Positions 1 through 9,718 are shown, counted from the first letter of the stretch. The stretch: 64,000 nt of DNA from Leptospira chreensis (GCF_016919165.1 NZ_JAFFPS010000033.1:49423-113422); one strand, 5' to 3'. Numbers and translations: made by a program. Notes: generated by a model from the sequence alone, not told the origin.

Positions 1-190
1 TTTCGAGTTTTAATAAACCAGAAGAACCTTTAAACGTATGTACAGCACGGAATAGGTTATTGATTAACTCCTCATCATATTCGCCTGCGTGGTCATTGAT
101 TTCTTCAATAGAGAGAATTGCCGATTCGCAAACCTCTATCAATTCAAATCCTTCAGGGATAAAATCGAGTAAGAGCTGTTCTCTTCCCAT
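1..190 (-). CDS. cheA: Chemotaxis histidine kinase CheA, N-terminal fragment (continues beyond window)
   Basis: Only the first 63 codons lie in the window; the gene runs off the left edge. The translation starts MGREQLLLDF and contains an HPt (phosphotransfer) segment with AVHTFKGSSGLL, where the His is the expected autophosphorylation site of CheA. In the family, CheA phosphorylates this His and passes the phosphate to CheY and CheB. The ATG at 190-188 lies 8 bp after the MCP stop codon, so it is the next gene of the CheW-MCP operon. The call rests on the HPt signature and the chemotaxis context; the kinase, dimerisation and CheW-like domains are not visible here. Confidence 0.85.
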   Translation of the reverse strand, partial: MGREQLLLDFIPEGFELIEVCESAILSIEEINDHAGEYDEELINNLFRAVHTFKGSSGLLKLE

Positions 191-198
191 ATCTAAAC

Positions 199-1719
199 TC
201 AGAATTTTTCAGTCAGAGCGTTATGTTCATGTGTCGAACCAAAAGAATTGGACGACTTATTATTTTTTCCAAATTCAGCCGCTATATTTTTAAGATCACC
301 TGGTTTGTTTGTTAAATTTTTGTTTTGTTTCGACAAAGCCAACTTTGCTTTATCTATTTTAACAAGTGTACCCATAATTTCGAGTAGGTGGCCTGATTGT
401 TCTTTGAGTTCGTTTGATGTTGCTGCTAGTTCTTCGGAAGAAGATGCCGCGATTTGTGTGGTTTGATCCATTTGAGTCATCGCCAAAGAAATTTGATTGA
501 TTCCTGAGGATTGTTCACTCGATGCATCTGCAATGGAGGAAACTAATTCTGCCGTTTTTTTAATACTCGGAACAATTTCTTCGATTACTTTTCCTGCTTC
601 TTCGGCTAAGGACACACTGTTGAAAGATAGTTGGTTGATTTCTTGAGCGGCAACTTGGCTTCTTTCTGCTAATTTTCTAACTTCATCAGCTACCACGGCA
701 AAACCCTTCCCATGTTTACCCGCACGAGCCGCTTCAATCGCAGCATTTAAGGCGAGTAAGTTGGTTTGATAAGCAATTTCTTCGATGATTTTGATTTTGG
801 AGGAAATGTTTTTCATTGCATCCAAAGTTTTAAAAACTGCCTCTCTACCTTTTGTTGTTTCTTTTGCTGAAGTAGAAGCGATTTGGTTGGTTTCGCTAGC
901 AGCTTGTGAGTTTTGAGTTACCGAAGAAGACATTTCTTCAATGGAGGCTGTGGACTCTTCGATAGAAGCTGCTTGTTCACTAGCACCTTGGCTGAGAGAA
1001 TATGCGGTGGAAGAAACTTGTTCTGCTGCCGTGGAAACAGTGGCTGCAATTTCTACAGCTGAGTTGAGTGCTTTTGTAATACTTACTATAATCCATGCGG
1101 CAATGAGAATGGAAACAAAAGCGGAAACAACAAAAAGCACAACCATAAATACAAAAATCCCAGCATACAGTTCATCTGTGAGTTTGTTTGCTTCGTTCAT
1201 ATCATCGGAAGCCATTTTTGCAATTTCGTTAGTGACGGCATCAAACCGATTCGCAGCTGGGCGTCCCTTTTTAGTGGATATAGCCTGCGCTTCGTCTGTG
1301 TGATTTTTCAGTGCGACCACTTTCACTTCTTCATAAGCAGCGGCATAATCATCGAATGCGGCTCTCAGTTCTTTTATCTTTTCTTGGTCTTTTTCGTTTC
1401 CTAATTTTTGTAACGCATCAATCTGTTCAAACAATTCTTTGGTATATTTTACCCGATTGGTTAATCTTATATTCATGGCCTCAATTGTTTGTTCGAGGAT
1501 GAGATCCTTTTCATTTCGGATCAGCCACATGAATTTTGTTCTAATTTTTTCTGAAAACTGAACTTTAGGAGAGTAAATCAAAACTAGGTCTGTTACCTTT
1601 TTATTGAAAATTTTAACGCTGTAAATTCCTGAACCTGTTCCAATTCCGATAAATAATATCAACAAACTGAACCCGAGGATCAATTTTCCTTTTACTGTCA
1701 TGGATTTTAAATTAAACAT
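199..1719 (-). CDS. Methyl-accepting chemotaxis protein
   Basis: A 506-residue transmembrane chemoreceptor. TM1 lies at about residues 13-34 and TM2 at about 188-214, enclosing a roughly 150-residue helical periplasmic domain of four-helix-bundle type. The cytoplasmic part is a long coiled coil with the universal hairpin tip [15 protein letters not shown]...[16 protein letters not shown] (about residues 320-350), which binds CheA and CheW. There is no canonical NWETF tail; the protein ends LTEKF. An SD-like AGAGG lies before the ATG. It sits 13 bp downstream of cheW and 8 bp upstream of cheA, so it probably signals through these partners. The ligand cannot be inferred. Confidence 0.93.
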   Translation of the reverse strand: MFNLKSMTVKGKLILGFSLLILFIGIGTGSGIYSVKIFNKKVTDLVLIYSPKVQFSEKIRTKFMWLIRNEKDLILEQTIEAMNIRLTNRVKYTKELFEQIDALQKLGNEKDQEKIKELRAAFDDYAAAYEEVKVVALKNHTDEAQAISTKKGRPAANRFDAVTNEIAKMASDDMNEANKLTDELYAGIFVFMVVLFVVSAFVSILIAAWIIVSITKALNSAVEIAATVSTAAEQVSSTAYSLSQGASEQAASIEESTASIEEMSSSVTQNSQAASETNQIASTSAKETTKGREAVFKTLDAMKNISSKIKIIEEIAYQTNLLALNAAIEAARAGKHGKGFAVVADEVRKLAERSQVAAQEINQLSFNSVSLAEEAGKVIEEIVPSIKKTAELVSSIADASSEQSSGINQISLAMTQMDQTTQIAASSSEELAATSNELKEQSGHLLEIMGTLVKIDKAKLALSKQNKNLTNKPGDLKNIAAEFGKNNKSSNSFGSTHEHNALTEKF

Positions 1720-1732
1720 ATTTTTTCCTCTT

Positions 1733-2257
1733 CTAAGCTTGATTACTGATGGCTACATCTAATGCTAGTTTGTCTTCGTCTTTGAGAAGTTTTTCTATAT
1801 TGAGTAAAACTTTTACATCGTCGCTGACTTTTGCTATGGATTTGATAAACTGATTCCCTTGGTGTTCCCCAAACTTGGGGGCCTCTTCCATGCTATTGGG
1901 AGCAATTTTGATTACCTCTTTTACTGTATCTACGATCAGTCCAATGAGTTGTTGGTTTACGCTTAAGATAATCACACAGGTTTTGTCATTGTAACCGATA
2001 GATTGCATTCGGAATCGATCTCGGACGTCAACAAGTGCAATGACTTTTCCACGAAGGTTGATGACACCTTTGATAAACGTTGGCATATCGGGAATTTCTG
2101 TAATGGTCTGCATCCCTACAATTTCGGTGATGAATTTGATTTCGATTCCGTAACTTCGGTCTGCGAGTGAGAATATTAGATAACGACCGTCCAGGGTGTC
2201 TTCGTCATCATAATCATCGTTTTCATCAGATAGAGGTTCCATATCCAAGCTGTTCAT
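1733..2257 (-). CDS. cheW: Chemotaxis coupling protein CheW
   Basis: A 174-residue protein whose whole length after a short acidic N-terminus (about 25 residues) is a CheW-like domain. Visible features are [47 protein letters not shown] and a later [15 protein letters not shown]. CheW bridges chemoreceptors to the CheA kinase in the cytoplasm. An SD-like AGGTGA precedes the ATG. It is immediately upstream of the MCP (13 bp), as expected for a chemotaxis operon. Confidence 0.93.
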   Translation of the reverse strand: MNSLDMEPLSDENDDYDDEDTLDGRYLIFSLADRSYGIEIKFITEIVGMQTITEIPDMPTFIKGVINLRGKVIALVDVRDRFRMQSIGYNDKTCVIILSVNQQLIGLIVDTVKEVIKIAPNSMEEAPKFGEHQGNQFIKSIAKVSDDVKVLLNIEKLLKDEDKLALDVAISNQA

Positions 2258-2342
2258 TCTGTCACCTTCTTGTGAGCGAAAAATATTATATTGAAATAAA
2301 CGCGCAATAAAAAATATAAAACAAAAGAATCTTAGTTATCTC

Positions 2343-3593
2343 TTAAGGAATGATATCAAATTCCAAAGTCACGGATACTTCGGAAGATTTATTGTTATAA
2401 ATGTTGGAATCCAATACATTGAAGTATATTTTTGCATTCATATCTTCTAATATTTTTTTAACGATTGGCAATCCGAGTCCTAATCCGAATTCTTCCTTGG
2501 AGTAACGTTCATCTACGTATTTGTTGACTCGGTAGAATGGTTGGAATAGGATAATCTCTTCCGACATTTTAAAATCGAATTGGTGGATGGAAGGATCCAT
2601 CGGCGCATTCAAAATTTTCAGAGAAAATTTGTCTCCAGCTCTCATAAAGAGAATGTAGATGCTGGAACTATCCGGTGCATACTTCATTGCGTTAATCAGA
2701 AGTTCTCTGATCGCAGTCCTAAGCAGTTTGAAGTTACAATTGAATTTATTTTCTTGCCCGTTTTGTAAATTTGAAATATGAAATCTTTGGTTTTTGATCG
2801 TGCTCATATCGGCTAGATAGTTCACTTCTTCTTGCACCATATTGTGTAAGTCTTTTAGCATAGTACTTTCTGTGATGACAGCACTGCCTTCGAAAACAAC
2901 CTGTGCCTCTGCTAAAGTTTGGACTAATTTTTTTGTACTACGAAAATTATCCTCTATCAGTTCAAAAATAGTGGAAGGAACAACGTAGCGATCTCCTTCC
3001 TTTTTTGCTTTTCTGAGTAAGGATCCCACCGTTGTGACAAGAGCTCCCAAACCGGAACCTTGCATGAGTGAGGTATTCAGATTGGGTAGAGCTTTTTCCA
3101 TCCAATCCTTATGGCTTCCCTTGCCTTCAATCTCATGGCGCCAATTGAAAATTTTGATGATTTCTTTATGTAGATTTTCTTCGTACTGGACTACCGCTTT
3201 CTCCACTTGGGTAAGGTCTACCAACGTTTCTGTTTCTTCTGCAATCTCCAAGACAGAGATGAGTAGATACTTTTGAGGTTGGGAACCAAAAAGAAAGGGA
3301 GCCACTTTGATGACTAGTTGGAACTCAGGAAAGGTGTAACGAGAGGAGAAGGGCACACCAGTCTCTCCCACTTTGGAGATGGTTTCTCTCAAGTTTACAT
3401 AGGCTACCGGTAGGAATTCCTCAATGGATTTTCCTACTGTATTGGTTCCCACTTGCCAGGGATTTGTTTCGGAAGCATAGGCCTCTACAATTTGGCCACT
3501 TTCGGAAAGAAGGATGTACGTTCCTGATGGTAAAGAGGGGAATACAGCACCCGCAAAAGATTTGATTGTACTTTCCGTAGACATTCCGGCCAT
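2343..3593 (-). CDS. PAS-like / HATPase-domain protein (histidine-kinase-like), chemotaxis operon leader
   Basis: A 416-residue soluble protein. The first 130 residues resemble a PAS domain (SGTYILLSESGQIVEAY). The C-terminal 130 residues are a GHKL ATPase domain with an N-box (LRTAIRELLINAMKYAP) and a G-box (FGLGLGLPIVKKI). No standard H-box is visible. The closest candidate is a His in NWRHEIEGKG followed by a helix (about residue 150), so autophosphorylation cannot be assumed. It is 85 bp upstream of cheW on the same strand and probably heads the chemotaxis operon. The start is uncertain: ATG at 3593, or a second ATG three codons later. Confidence 0.75.
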   Translation of the reverse strand: MAGMSTESTIKSFAGAVFPSLPSGTYILLSESGQIVEAYASETNPWQVGTNTVGKSIEEFLPVAYVNLRETISKVGETGVPFSSRYTFPEFQLVIKVAPFLFGSQPQKYLLISVLEIAEETETLVDLTQVEKAVVQYEENLHKEIIKIFNWRHEIEGKGSHKDWMEKALPNLNTSLMQGSGLGALVTTVGSLLRKAKKEGDRYVVPSTIFELIEDNFRSTKKLVQTLAEAQVVFEGSAVITESTMLKDLHNMVQEEVNYLADMSTIKNQRFHISNLQNGQENKFNCNFKLLRTAIRELLINAMKYAPDSSSIYILFMRAGDKFSLKILNAPMDPSIHQFDFKMSEEIILFQPFYRVNKYVDERYSKEEFGLGLGLPIVKKILEDMNAKIYFNVLDSNIYNNKSSEVSVTLEFDIIP

Positions 3594-4082
3594 TTCACCT
3601 GCTGTTTCAGAATTCGAATACGATCTGAACGGACTCTAGTTATAACACATTAATTCATTAATACAAGAGAGTATGTGAAAAAATGTTCATAAATCCCAGG
3701 GAAAGGTTGAGAAGACTTCCGCTTCTGAAATGAGTCTTAATCGGGAGAAATCCGAGGAAAAGAAAAGGTTCCTTTTTAAGGCAAGGGGTTCGCTCGTTTT
3801 CGATCGTTAGATGATTCGGAAATTCTAAAAAGTTTCGGAGTGTGTTTCCTTCTTTCTTTGTTTTGCTTTTCCGAATTATGTCGTTTTAGAAAGGAGTCGC
3901 AAGGTTTTGGTTTCTGATACATCCAATGAATTTTTGCAATTTGGGTGCTGTATCCTGGGTTTCGCGAGGGTTGTTGGGAAGGGAAATCGTAATCAAAGGA
4001 ATATATGTATAGATGAATATACTTAAATTGTGCAGTGATGATTCCATTGTATTGTGGTGGTTTTTGTTAAGGAAGGATGCGG
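3594..4082. other. Intergenic region, about 490 bp, no gene recognised
   Basis: No convincing ORF on either strand. Near 3648-3663 there is a small AT-rich inverted repeat (ATTAAT, two bases, ATTAAT) about 55-70 bp upstream of the chemotaxis operon start, a plausible promoter or operator position. The rest shows no clear terminator or repeat. Confidence 0.5.
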
Positions 4083-5462
4083 TTAATTAGAAACACAGCG
4101 AACATAAAGATTCGTGACTTTCGCAATTCCTTCATAGAGATTGGTTGTGGTTGTACCAAAATTGGTGTACCAAGCATTCGCTGTTGTTTCTGCATAAGTT
4201 GTGGATGTCCAATAATGGTTACTTAGCGTGTTGGGAAACGCGGACTGGTCAATCATCGGAGGAGCGGATTTCGTAAAATCATACAAACTTACCAGTTCAT
4301 TTCGATTTGGCAATCTCCAGGATCTTGATCCTAAATTTAAACTACTGCAATATGTGAGTGCAGTGTTCCAATCTAAAACATTGCCTCCTCCAGAACAAGT
4401 GGAATCGTTGCTTTGCCCATAAGAACATTTTTGCCAAGTGAGGCCCGTGCCATTGTCTTTTAAGGTTCCATCACCATGATCAGTAAAGGATAATGTTTCG
4501 ATAGGTGGTGGTGAGGCAACGCAGCGACCACGGTATCCTGTTGTATTTTGAAGATAAATATCACTACGATAATAATTCATATACCAATTTCTACTAGGGG
4601 GAATCAGGAAAGGAGTGGATGCCCAATAGGCAAAGTCGACAGTTCCAGGAAGAGCCGTCGGATTGATAATGGTTATATTGATTTTACTGGTATCGGCAGT
4701 CGTTATGATTTCTTTCACTGTAGGAAGGCGCCAAGTTTTATGGCCAGCATATCCACTTCCTGAATTTAAGGAATTGAGAGCCGTGCAAGAAGCATCTAAA
4801 ATGGAAAAGGTGCCTCCAGTAAGCCCCGGACTATTAATCGCGCAAGTAGGTCCCTCTAAACCTTGGGAACAAGATTTCCAAAGGATGCCTGTGGATTGAT
4901 CGAAAGTTGTGTAATCATTGGGATAGGTTGTGCTCGCAGTCGGGCCAGTGTAATTGGTAGAAATTCCAGAGCCTATGAAAAAATCATCACCGCTAGCATA
5001 AGACGTAGTTTGTCCGGTTTTTAAAGGTAGAAGGGAATAGGTTCCTTCACTAATCGGACTGTCATCCATTCCTGGTTTGATGGCGATGGCCCGAATCTTT
5101 TGTCCAGCCAGTCGCCAAATGGAAACAGGAGAAGAATAAGGAGTGGAAGTTGGAGTAGGGACAGATCCGTCCGTAGTGAAATAAATCGTTGCCCCTGGGG
5201 TAAAAGCGGAAATGGAAATAAAATGGGGTTCTGTGTAATGGCCAGGCGCTGGGGAAAAAACGGGAGCGAGCATAAGACCCATCCCGCAATGATTCGTTGC
5301 ATTTCCGGAAAGAATTTTAATCAGAAGGGTTTCGTAATATCCGCTGAAATGCGGGTCGCATTGGTTATCCAATTCTAGTTGTTTGCAGTTGATAAAAAAG
5401 AGTATAGAAAGTAAGCAAAAGAAGGTTTGGATCCAGGACTTGCGCCTAAGGTATTGTTTCAT
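4083..5462 (-). CDS. Lipoprotein with chitobiase-like and two DUF1566 (Lcl) domains
   Basis: A 459-residue predicted lipoprotein with signal peptide and lipobox FFINC near residue 26. Next come a short CDP-containing segment shared with other lipoproteins in this window, and a chitobiase/hexosaminidase C-terminal-like domain (about 68-140: PHFISISAFTPGATIYFTTDGSVPT). Two DUF1566/Lcl_C repeats follow, one at about 160-310 with TWRLPTVKEI and one at about 325-459 with SWRLPNRNELVSLYD. DUF1566 domains are common in surface lipoproteins of Leptospira and have no established enzymatic role. It is monocistronic in appearance, 263 bp from the next upstream gene. Confidence 0.85.
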   Translation of the reverse strand: MKQYLRRKSWIQTFFCLLSILFFINCKQLELDNQCDPHFSGYYETLLIKILSGNATNHCGMGLMLAPVFSPAPGHYTEPHFISISAFTPGATIYFTTDGSVPTPTSTPYSSPVSIWRLAGQKIRAIAIKPGMDDSPISEGTYSLLPLKTGQTTSYASGDDFFIGSGISTNYTGPTASTTYPNDYTTFDQSTGILWKSCSQGLEGPTCAINSPGLTGGTFSILDASCTALNSLNSGSGYAGHKTWRLPTVKEIITTADTSKINITIINPTALPGTVDFAYWASTPFLIPPSRNWYMNYYRSDIYLQNTTGYRGRCVASPPPIETLSFTDHGDGTLKDNGTGLTWQKCSYGQSNDSTCSGGGNVLDWNTALTYCSSLNLGSRSWRLPNRNELVSLYDFTKSAPPMIDQSAFPNTLSNHYWTSTTYAETTANAWYTNFGTTTTNLYEGIAKVTNLYVRCVSN

Positions 5463-5725
5463 ATCTTGTCGCTTCAGAAATTGCCTAGAATCATGTGAGT
5501 GATTTTTAGATAAAACGAAAGGCGGAATTTATTGACAAGTGATTTATCTAGCTACGGCAGTATTTCTTTAAGACACTTTACCCATAATTTTGTAGATGTA
5601 CTAGGTAACCCGAATCGAAGTAAAACGGGTTTGGTTTTTGTTCTTTAGACCCTTCTATTTCTAAAAACAAGAGGGTCATGGTTTGGAAGTTCAGTGATTT
5701 GGTATTATACCAATCATTCGTATTT

Positions 5726-6736
5726 TTATTCTAACCTAATTCGGCCAGTTAAATACCGAGAATCAAAGTTTCCGTCATTATCTTCTTTTGTTACGAAACT
5801 TTGTAAATCAACACACATATAATCGGAACCAACGGGAAGTAGAATTGTGGAAACGGAACTGACTCCTGGAAGTAATGGGGGAATTAGAGGATCCCAAATA
5901 TAGGAGAATTCATTAAATTCTAAAAGATTTAATCCTGTCCTTGGGGAAGTTCCATTGATATCAATTGCAAGATAGGTTAATTCGTGATGTTTGTATTTTG
6001 CTTTAAATTCTAACGCTCCCGCGACGTTAATAGTTTCTATACAATGATCGTCACAATTACCAACTGTTGCTGGAACAAGAGGAGCATTCACACAATCCCG
6101 ATTATGAAAAAAATTAATTTCCTTTGATGAAGATCCAAATTCGTTTCTTGCAACGAGTATTAGTTTGTGTTTTTGATTGGAACGATGCGTAAAAATAAAC
6201 CAAATGGTACCACCTGGATTCGGTGTGGAAGGAGTTAAAGTATGATAAGTTATCGCATTAACAACCGTTCCATCTTGCTCCAATCTCAAATTCCGTTTTC
6301 CGATATATGCAGTAATCGTCGTATGGTTATGGATAGGCAGTTGAAAACTAATGTTGTCGATTAAAATTCGACCATAGAGTCCATAAGGATCGTCTGCCCC
6401 GGGTGCATTGTTCACTTGAGTCTGCGGGTCATTCAATATTGGAGCATTTAAAGGTTGCCCTGGTGCAGCGGGTGGCCCCACTACTGGTGGAATTGGTGGT
6501 AACAATCCTCCTGTCTGGTCATCATCAGATACGGATTCCACTTGGGATCCAGAAGCAAGTCCCAAAAGCCCAATGGTATTTGTTTGGTCTGAATCATTTT
6601 TATTTTCCGAACAATTGATAAATAGTAGGGAGAAAAATAGAAAAAGATACAAAAGTGATAAATAAAACATCCGCTCCATCGATTTATTTTTTTGAAACTG
6701 GAACCAAACGTTCCGTGAAAACTTTTCCTTAAACAT
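5726..6736 (-). CDS. Leptospira-type lipoprotein, paralogue of the 20979-21977 protein
   Basis: A 336-residue protein with a hydrophobic N-terminus and a lipobox LLFINC (about residue 42). The mature part has a low-complexity Pro/Gly linker and then a domain with VARNEFGSSSKEI, a conserved four-Cys stretch (NRDCVNAPLVPATVGNCDDHC) and KYKHHELTYLAIDINGTSPR. The same signature occurs in the 332-residue protein at 20979-21977 (VAKNEFGISTKQL, NCANALKIPATVGDCNDHC), so the two are paralogues. I know no function for this domain. An SD-like AGGAG lies 8 bp from the ATG. Its promoter matches that of the lipoprotein gene at 9738, on the other side of the two-component system. Confidence 0.8.
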   Translation of the reverse strand: MFKEKFSRNVWFQFQKNKSMERMFYLSLLYLFLFFSLLFINCSENKNDSDQTNTIGLLGLASGSQVESVSDDDQTGGLLPPIPPVVGPPAAPGQPLNAPILNDPQTQVNNAPGADDPYGLYGRILIDNISFQLPIHNHTTITAYIGKRNLRLEQDGTVVNAITYHTLTPSTPNPGGTIWFIFTHRSNQKHKLILVARNEFGSSSKEINFFHNRDCVNAPLVPATVGNCDDHCIETINVAGALEFKAKYKHHELTYLAIDINGTSPRTGLNLLEFNEFSYIWDPLIPPLLPGVSSVSTILLPVGSDYMCVDLQSFVTKEDNDGNFDSRYLTGRIRLE

Positions 6737-6784
6737 CCGAGAATCTCCTAAACCAAATAAATGAATTATATTTTTAATCCTTAA

Positions 6785-6834
6785 TATTCTAATTCATTTT
6801 GATTTTGTTGTCGTCCGGGGACGGGAATCAGGAG
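6785..6834 (-). promoter_or_regulatory. Shared promoter/operator module, copy A
   Basis: Read on the minus strand: CTCCTGATTCCC, GTCCCCGGACGAC, a 13-base spacer, then TGAATTAGAATA. The last part contains a -10-like TAGAAT about 50 bases from the lipoprotein start at 6736. The core CGTCC-2-GGACG is a perfect inverted repeat. Copy B at 9669-9718 has the same elements with identical spacing. Confidence 0.75.
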
Positions 6835-6940
6835 GGAATCGAAATCTTTTTTGTCTGAACAGAATGGAAATTACTTCGTTAGGAAAATTATTTCAGGAAA
6901 TTTGCTACAAAATGTAAGCCGGAGAATTTCCTCTTTCCAT

Positions 6941-7699
6941 TTAGGATTCGGAAGGTCTTTGTCTAAATTCGGAAGCTGTGATTTTGAGTTCTTTTTTAAA
7001 GGCATCGTAAAAACTAGAAAGTGATTTATAACCAACTTCGAAACCAATATCACTTACATTTTTATCTGGATATTTGATGAGAAGGTCTTTTGCTTCTTTG
7101 ATTCGGTAACTGTGCAAAAAGGAATGGAAAGTAGTTTGTTTTTTTCCATTTAAAAATTCAGAAAGTTGCCTCGGGTGTAATTCTAGTTCTTCTGCTAAAA
7201 CTTCTAGGGAAAGATCTTCATTGAGATAGATTTTTTCAATTTCCATCAGATGGGACAATCGATTTTGAAGTCGATCTAGATCTACTTGAAGTAAACGTGA
7301 TTTTGTATTGTTTTGGTTTTCACCTACTCTCTGATAGGTGTTTGTAAAAAGGGTATATCTTTCCAGAGCCAATCGTAACCGATCTTCGGAGACAGGTTTT
7401 GCGATAAAGTCAATAACTCCGTATTCAAAAGCCCGGATTGCATTGTCGGTATTGGCGGAAACAATAATTGTGCTCATAGTTGTTGTTGGAATTCGATCCA
7501 AAACTTCAAAACCATCGGACCCAAAAATATTCAGATCTAGGAAAAATAAATCGATGGAGGTTTGTTTTAAATGTACATCCGCCTCATCGATAGAGGTAAC
7601 ATGATGAATTTCATCAATCAGTAAACCTGGTATTGTATTCAATAGTTTGGTTAAGTATTTGGCGTGAACCGGTTCATCTTCTAAAATCAGTATTTTCAT
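6941..7699 (-). CDS. Response regulator, receiver plus AraC-type HTH
   Basis: A 252-residue cytoplasmic protein. The N-terminal receiver domain (1-120) has the acidic pocket LEDE, phosphoacceptor D55 (LFFLDLNIFG) and the conserved Lys in FIAKPVS. The C-terminal third is an AraC-family helix-turn-helix (about 155-250: LSLEVLAEELELHPRQLSEFLN...KNVSDIGFEVGYKSLSSFYDAFKKELKITASEFR). Its start lies one base after the stop of the kinase at 7701, so the two form an operon and a cognate pair. Likely targets are the two lipoprotein promoters that share a palindromic module on either side of the operon. Confidence 0.92.
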   Translation of the reverse strand: MKILILEDEPVHAKYLTKLLNTIPGLLIDEIHHVTSIDEADVHLKQTSIDLFFLDLNIFGSDGFEVLDRIPTTTMSTIIVSANTDNAIRAFEYGVIDFIAKPVSEDRLRLALERYTLFTNTYQRVGENQNNTKSRLLQVDLDRLQNRLSHLMEIEKIYLNEDLSLEVLAEELELHPRQLSEFLNGKKQTTFHSFLHSYRIKEAKDLLIKYPDKNVSDIGFEVGYKSLSSFYDAFKKELKITASEFRQRPSES

Positions 7700-7700
7700 T

Positions 7701-9638
7701 TTATATTTTTGGAATTTGGATCAAAACTCTGTATCCATTTTTAGATTTTCCGTGAGTGAGTGACCAATTGCCTGGATACGACTCCTCTAGGCGAAGTCTT
7801 ACATATTCAAGGCCTGTCCCCGAACCATTCTTTTGTGGATTTCTTTCCTTTATTTTTTCGTGGTGATATACAATAAAACAATAGACGGAAAAAAATTTTT
7901 CATCCTTTGTAGTGTTTTTTTTAAAGATTCCAAAACTTAGTTTCGCATCCTGCGAATCTTCGTGAGTGAAGGCATTCTCAATGAGTGTATGAAAGATCAA
8001 TGGAGGAATCGACTCTTTAGGATCAATGCCAAAAGTTTTGAATTTATAATCTTTTTCCATCCGCATCTTCATCACACCAATATGGTATTTACATAAATCA
8101 ATTTCATCGCCAATGGGAACTAATTGTTTAGAGGCAACTTTGAGTATGATACGAAGTTCTCCCACCAGCGAATCTAATATCGCTGCTGATTTTTCGGGAC
8201 TTTCGGAGACCCAATAACGAATCGCCGATAAGGAATTCATTAAGAAGTGTGGTTGGATGGATTTTTTATACAGTTCTAGTTCCATTCTTTTGGAATGAAT
8301 GTTTGTATGATAAATTTTTTCTTTTAGAAGGACTGCATGTTCTAGTTCTTCTTTTTGTTTTTCAACAGTGAGATAAAGTTTTGAATGTTTTTTGGAAAGG
8401 AAAAACGATTGGGAAAAGAATAGAACAAAGGTTCCAATGGGGCCATAAACTTCTGTTTTGATCATATTTTTTTCAAATAGAATATCGTTTAAGACAGTGA
8501 AAAATAAAAACAGAAATCCAAATAAAAATCCACCGGCACTTTCTCTTTTGTTTTTCACTGCTTGGATTAAAATCCAAAAGATATAGATACAACAAAATAA
8601 CATTGTGATTTCTGCTGGAAGTAATGTCTCTTCAATCCATCCGGAATTGGGAAATAAAACTACGGCAGAAAATGAGAAAAATAAAAATTGGAATGTGTAT
8701 TTTGGTAATTTGTTTGTTTCCTCAGGAAAAACTTTTTCCATAAAACTAAGTAAAATGGGGAAGGTTAAATAAATCGAAAGGAAGAATAGTTTGATAAGCC
8801 ATAACCATTCAAAATCGGGAAACAGAATCAGCAAAAAAAACTCACCACTCGTGATTTTATAAATCAAACTGCAAAAGGAGTAAATGGAAAAGTAGAGAAG
8901 GCTTACGTCCTTCTTTCGTAAAAGATAGAGTGTGAAGTGGTATAGAGAGATTACAAATAAACTAGCAATGAGGAAGATATCTAATGCCAGACGAATCTGT
9001 TTGGTTCTGATCATAGATTCTTCTGTGCCAATTTCTATGCTCTGGCGAAAACCTGCGTTTAAGGATTTAAAGTTTGCAACTTGGACTATAATTTCTGCGG
9101 TTTCGGAGTTCGGGGTAAAACTTACAATCTTTGGTAGCCAATATTCTTTTGTCTCTTCTTCCGATTTACCCACGATTCCATTTTCAGAAATGATGAACCC
9201 ATTTAAGTAAAAACGATAGGTAGTGAATGCATGTGGGATATAGAAGGTCAGGGGACGATTGATGGATTCTTTAGGGAGTGTTAGGTGTAAGCGGAAAGTG
9301 CTGTAGGTCAGTGGTGAATATGTTTTTCCTTTTCGTTCGACTTCATTCCAGAAACCGGGCAGTGTGATGGTTTCTTTTTCTAGTTCAGGGGGATTTTTTT
9401 TGAAATCTTCCGAATTTAAAAGTTTTTGATAATAAAATTCCCAGTCTCCATCCAGTTTAATGGAAGTTTGGTTCTGGAACATTGATTCACTGAGAGTTAG
9501 TTTTCCCTGGGTAACCTTCGGTAAACTCTCGTCAGTTGCAAATTTTTGACACGAGGTGATTACTAGAACCACAACAAGGATTTTTATGTGGTTCATAATG
9601 CTACGGGAAATCCATGGGTTGATTTGAGTATGCATCAT
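7701..9638 (-). CDS. 7TMR-DISM sensor histidine kinase of LytS/YehU type
   Basis: A 645-residue membrane kinase. The N-terminus has a signal-like segment ending LVVVLVITSCQK, which reads as a lipobox. A galactose-binding-like periplasmic domain follows (about 60-210), then seven or eight hydrophobic helices (about 220-400), a coiled coil, and a LytS-type kinase motif LYKKSIQPHFLMNSLSAIRYWV with the phosphoacceptor His. A short ATPase domain has LIFHTLIENAFTHED and GSGTGLEYVRLRL. It is followed at one base by its response regulator. The start at 9638 has no good SD; an internal ATG at 9596 directly before the signal peptide is an alternative. Confidence 0.88.
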   Translation of the reverse strand: MMHTQINPWISRSIMNHIKILVVVLVITSCQKFATDESLPKVTQGKLTLSESMFQNQTSIKLDGDWEFYYQKLLNSEDFKKNPPELEKETITLPGFWNEVERKGKTYSPLTYSTFRLHLTLPKESINRPLTFYIPHAFTTYRFYLNGFIISENGIVGKSEEETKEYWLPKIVSFTPNSETAEIIVQVANFKSLNAGFRQSIEIGTEESMIRTKQIRLALDIFLIASLFVISLYHFTLYLLRKKDVSLLYFSIYSFCSLIYKITSGEFFLLILFPDFEWLWLIKLFFLSIYLTFPILLSFMEKVFPEETNKLPKYTFQFLFFSFSAVVLFPNSGWIEETLLPAEITMLFCCIYIFWILIQAVKNKRESAGGFLFGFLFLFFTVLNDILFEKNMIKTEVYGPIGTFVLFFSQSFFLSKKHSKLYLTVEKQKEELEHAVLLKEKIYHTNIHSKRMELELYKKSIQPHFLMNSLSAIRYWVSESPEKSAAILDSLVGELRIILKVASKQLVPIGDEIDLCKYHIGVMKMRMEKDYKFKTFGIDPKESIPPLIFHTLIENAFTHEDSQDAKLSFGIFKKNTTKDEKFFSVYCFIVYHHEKIKERNPQKNGSGTGLEYVRLRLEESYPGNWSLTHGKSKNGYRVLIQIPKI

Positions 9639-9668
9639 TTGTTTTGAAAGTGGTTTTGTCGGATGCCA

Positions 9669-9718
9669 CTCCGGATTCCCGTCCCAGGACGACGAATGTC
9701 CTTTCTTGAATTAGAATA
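9669..9718 (+). promoter_or_regulatory. Shared promoter/operator module, copy B
   Basis: Plus strand: CTCCGGATTCCC, GTCCCAGGACGAC, 13 bases, TGAATTAGAATA. Against copy A (6785-6834) the first 25 bases differ at two positions, the spacer length is identical, and the last 12 bases are identical. The -10-like TAGAAT at 9712-9717 predicts a start of transcription near 9724. The module is also 30-80 bp upstream of the divergent kinase gene, so it could serve autoregulation. Confidence 0.75.

Noticed and set aside
5648..5677. GACCCT/AGGGTC hairpin as terminator of an upstream gene
   Set aside because: Only 6 bp with an 18-base loop and no T-tract; too weak to list.
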